A stretch of DNA of 64,000 bases from Prevotella sp. Its GTDB lineage: Bacteria; Bacteroidota; Bacteroidia; Bacteroidales; Bacteroidaceae. Where the stretch lies: contig JAGCPV010000080.1 of NCBI GenBank assembly GCA_017965475.1, positions 1 to 64,000 on the forward strand, given 5' to 3'. The notes under the pieces were generated by a model. It had not been told where the DNA came from. It made no database searches and was given only the letters and a program-made list of their open reading frames with translations. Below, piece by piece: positions 62,099 to 64,000 of this stretch (within the stretch, counting starts at the first letter, position 1; every line of letters begins with the position of its first letter). The position numbers and the translations under genes were made by a program.

Positions 62099-62605
62099 CT
62101 AAAACTGATTGCGCCATTCAGAGAAGAAGGTCATGATGGCATGATAGGCCTTGACGACGTCAGGTTTAGGATTACGAATACTCCATCTGGCATTGAATTC
62201 CCTACCGTCGCTGTATTCCATAAAGATACGATAGATGGGTGCGCCGTCTTCCTCGGCCATTTGTTCGTAGCCGTCGAACTCCCATGGCTTCAGTTCGTCC
62301 AACAGGTTCCAAAGTTTTGTCAATTTAGACCGTGGTATCGGGATAAACTCGCACCTCATCTGTTTCTCAAAATCGCTGTTGGCATTGAGGCATACCACCA
62401 CTTTGATACTGTCTTCCTGATCGGCGACGAACTCACAGAAGTCTTTGCCCTGACCAGCTGGTCTGGTCTCTGAGTAACTGCAATAGATAGGGCGTCCCTC
62501 AGGTCTTTTTTTCTTTTTCATGACACCCGTACCCTCGGCATCGGCAGAAATGGGAGTGGTTATCATTGCTATCAGTAAAATAATAAATGGTTTAAGCATG
62601 TTCAA
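62099..62605 (-). CDS. Exported protein of unknown function
   Basis: A 168-residue protein with signal peptide (MNMLKPFIILLIAMITTPISADA). MLKP at 62599 is an alternative start. The mature part has a basic patch (MKKKKRPEGRPIYC) and a beta-rich domain (DGAPIYRIFMEYSDGREFNA, RWSIRNP). I recognise no family. It is the last gene of a minus-strand operon, 11 bases after the next unknown protein. Confidence 0.6.
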   Translation of the reverse strand: MNMLKPFIILLIAMITTPISADAEGTGVMKKKKRPEGRPIYCSYSETRPAGQGKDFCEFVADQEDSIKVVVCLNANSDFEKQMRCEFIPIPRSKLTKLWNLLDELKPWEFDGYEQMAEEDGAPIYRIFMEYSDGREFNARWSIRNPKPDVVKAYHAIMTFFSEWRNQF

Positions 62606-62616
62606 ATTTCCTTATG

Positions 62617-63789
62617 TTATGGCATCTCCTCTTCGCCCTCTTTGATTTCGATGGGACTCCATTTCCACAGTTTCGACAGGTCGATCCATTCGCCCAGTTC
62701 GTTGATGATGTCCGTGGTCTCGTCATCAGCCCCGAAGCCCGTTGTAACCTCTACCGTGCGACCTTCGTCGGGATTGGCGAAGTTGGGCAGGTCGCACACC
62801 ACATACTGTACCAGATTCCCCAACACGACATTATACCACAATCCGCCCGCCATGTCGCGATGTACCACGGCCACCTGTTTGTCGCCGTTCTTGTTGTCTG
62901 TTATGCGGAACACGTTGAGTTTCTCACCATCTGGTGTCGCCATACCCAGTGCCACGTGGTTTCCCTTGAACTCGCCGATCATGATTATCTCTCCGATCTC
63001 ACCGTCGTAGAAGTTGCAGAAGGCCAGTACAGGATTTCCGTTGCCCGTCAGGTCGAGCACGCAATAGTGTGTCCATGCGTAACCCTCGCTGATGCGTGCC
63101 GTAGTCTTGGAGTCTGCCGCCAGCTTATACTCGAAGTCAGGGATCTCCGTATGGTCGAGGGTGAACTCCTTCCGATCCCATTTATATACGTGTGTGATGG
63201 CCGGCAGACCCGCGTAAAACTCCGTGATGCGGAAGTCTGTACCCGTCATCGGCAGATCCCATCCGATCTCTGCATCCTTCACGTCGGGCTTGAATTCTTC
63301 GAGCGGACTCTTCGCGGGTGTCATCGTCTCCGTCTGTGGGTCATAGTCATACCAGCAGAACAGGTTCTGCGGTATCTCGTGCTGTTCGTAGAGACTCACG
63401 GCGAAGAATCTGTGTCCGTTGTCCTTGCGCCACACACAGGCCGACATCTGGTTCATGTCCGTTTCCGACTCCAGATCCACATAACCGTTCTTGCGGTCTA
63501 TCAGGATGCGGAAGTCATCCTGATCATCGTAGATGGAGGCCGTGCCGCTGATGCGTGTACCCTGGGCGGGGTTGTCTGCTTGTTTCAGTACACGTCCCAC
63601 CACCCACGTAGGCAATGCCTGGTGGAAGGCTTTCAGCAGGGCGATGACATGAGGCGACTGACCGCCGTTCTTTACTGGAATGGTGGTCTTGAACCATTGG
63701 GCGTTCACTTCCGCATTCGACAGCGTCTGTTGCGCGCTCATCCCCGTGGCCGTCGCCAACAGGATCAGGGATAAAAACACCTTTTTCAT
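62617..63789 (-). CDS. Exported protein of unknown function
   Basis: A 390-residue protein with signal peptide (MKKVFLSLILLATATGMSAQQ). It is beta-rich, with HYCVLDLTGNGNPVLAFCNF and YDGEIGEIIMIGEFKGN, which look like strands of an FG-GAP-like or propeller fold, and an acidic end (EIKEGEEEMP). No catalytic motif is evident. It starts eight bases after the stop of the partial gene at the window edge. Confidence 0.6.
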   Translation of the reverse strand: MKKVFLSLILLATATGMSAQQTLSNAEVNAQWFKTTIPVKNGGQSPHVIALLKAFHQALPTWVVGRVLKQADNPAQGTRISGTASIYDDQDDFRILIDRKNGYVDLESETDMNQMSACVWRKDNGHRFFAVSLYEQHEIPQNLFCWYDYDPQTETMTPAKSPLEEFKPDVKDAEIGWDLPMTGTDFRITEFYAGLPAITHVYKWDRKEFTLDHTEIPDFEYKLAADSKTTARISEGYAWTHYCVLDLTGNGNPVLAFCNFYDGEIGEIIMIGEFKGNHVALGMATPDGEKLNVFRITDNKNGDKQVAVVHRDMAGGLWYNVVLGNLVQYVVCDLPNFANPDEGRTVEVTTGFGADDETTDIINELGEWIDLSKLWKWSPIEIKEGEEEMP

Positions 63790-63797
63790 TATCGTGG

Positions 63798-64000
63798 TTA
63801 TTTAAGTCCCTGCCAACTACCTCGGATCGGCTTGCACTGTGTATAGAGAGCGGGACAGTTGAAGACCTTATACAACGGCTGGCCAGGCTGCTGGATGATC
63901 TCCACGGAACGCTGTTCCGTATCCCAGCCCTTACCCATCACATAGAGATACATTACCAGGCCGGAACCCACGATCTGCAACTCCTGATGCTTGTTCACGC
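63798..64000 (-). CDS. C-terminal part of a protein cut by the window edge
   Basis: The frame is open to the last bases of the window. The 66 visible residues include QIVGSGLVMYLYVMGKGWDT and end CKPIRGSWQGLK. The GTG at 63998 is probably internal. The product cannot be named. It is in one operon with the two exported proteins that follow. Confidence 0.45.
   Translation of the reverse strand, partial: VNKHQELQIVGSGLVMYLYVMGKGWDTEQRSVEIIQQPGQPLYKVFNCPALYTQCKPIRGSWQGLK

Overview
The window looks like a chromosomal piece of a Prevotella-like member of the Bacteroidales. Promoters have the Bacteroidetes form (TAnnTTTG about 20 bases downstream of a TTG/TTTG box). There are fimbrillin-type lipoproteins, C10 (streptopain-like) cysteine proteases, a DUF4491 membrane protein, a TonB-dependent receptor, an alpha-2-macroglobulin and a VgrG of the Bacteroidetes type. 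Genes are dense and grouped in short operons. I see no rRNA, tRNA, CRISPR array, integrase or complete transposase.

Layout. 1-3 kb: the tail of a secreted protein with a C-terminal sorting-like motif, then three unknown envelope or secreted proteins. 3-9.5 kb: an accessory patch with a truncated ORF6N gene, two mirror-image units (a roughly 40-residue KYEKPAMQVYEL peptide followed by a fimbrillin-like lipoprotein), a RhuM-like protein with a PLD-like end and a C1 peptidase. It is full of GGGGTCAGGCCCC palindromes and 21-bp repeat arrays. 9.5-15 kb: clpB, a DUF4491 protein and a TonB receptor. 15-21 kb: two convergent C10 proteases separated by a perfect 35-bp inverted repeat, plus a secreted propeller-like protein. 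21-30 kb: ispH, meaB, a DUF1573 protein and a giant alpha-2-macroglobulin, tightly packed on the minus strand. 30-36 kb: an ADP-forming acyl-CoA synthetase, an HI0933-type flavoprotein, a TPR/AraC-type membrane regulator and a CPBP protease.

36.4-43.3 kb: an isolated four-gene operon of a 1237-residue VgrG-like spike, a repetitive beta-solenoid protein, a coiled-coil acidic protein and a STAS (anti-sigma antagonist) protein. No sheath, tube, baseplate or ATPase gene is present. This is the best candidate here for an undescribed system. 43.3-46.8 kb: a compact fabG, ketosynthase, ACP and acyl-activating enzyme operon. 47-49.4 kb: a GH94 cellobiose phosphorylase. 49.4-51.7 kb: nadB and deoD. 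51.8-57.6 kb: an operon of a carboxypeptidase-regulatory-like protein, PBP4-type DacB, an MscS channel, serB and mutY. 57.6-62 kb: an etfB, etfA, small membrane protein, acyl-CoA dehydrogenase and C_GCAxxG_C_C protein operon. 62-64 kb: secreted unknowns.

Two threads join the regions. One is a dispersed family of REP-like palindromes that sits at gene ends (9 clear loci), touches stop codons and marks the break point of a truncated gene. The other is a set of three unrelated-sequence intergenic arrays that all have an exact 21-bp period and can each be read as heptads. All function calls rest on reading the translated sequence and on family knowledge; no database search was run.
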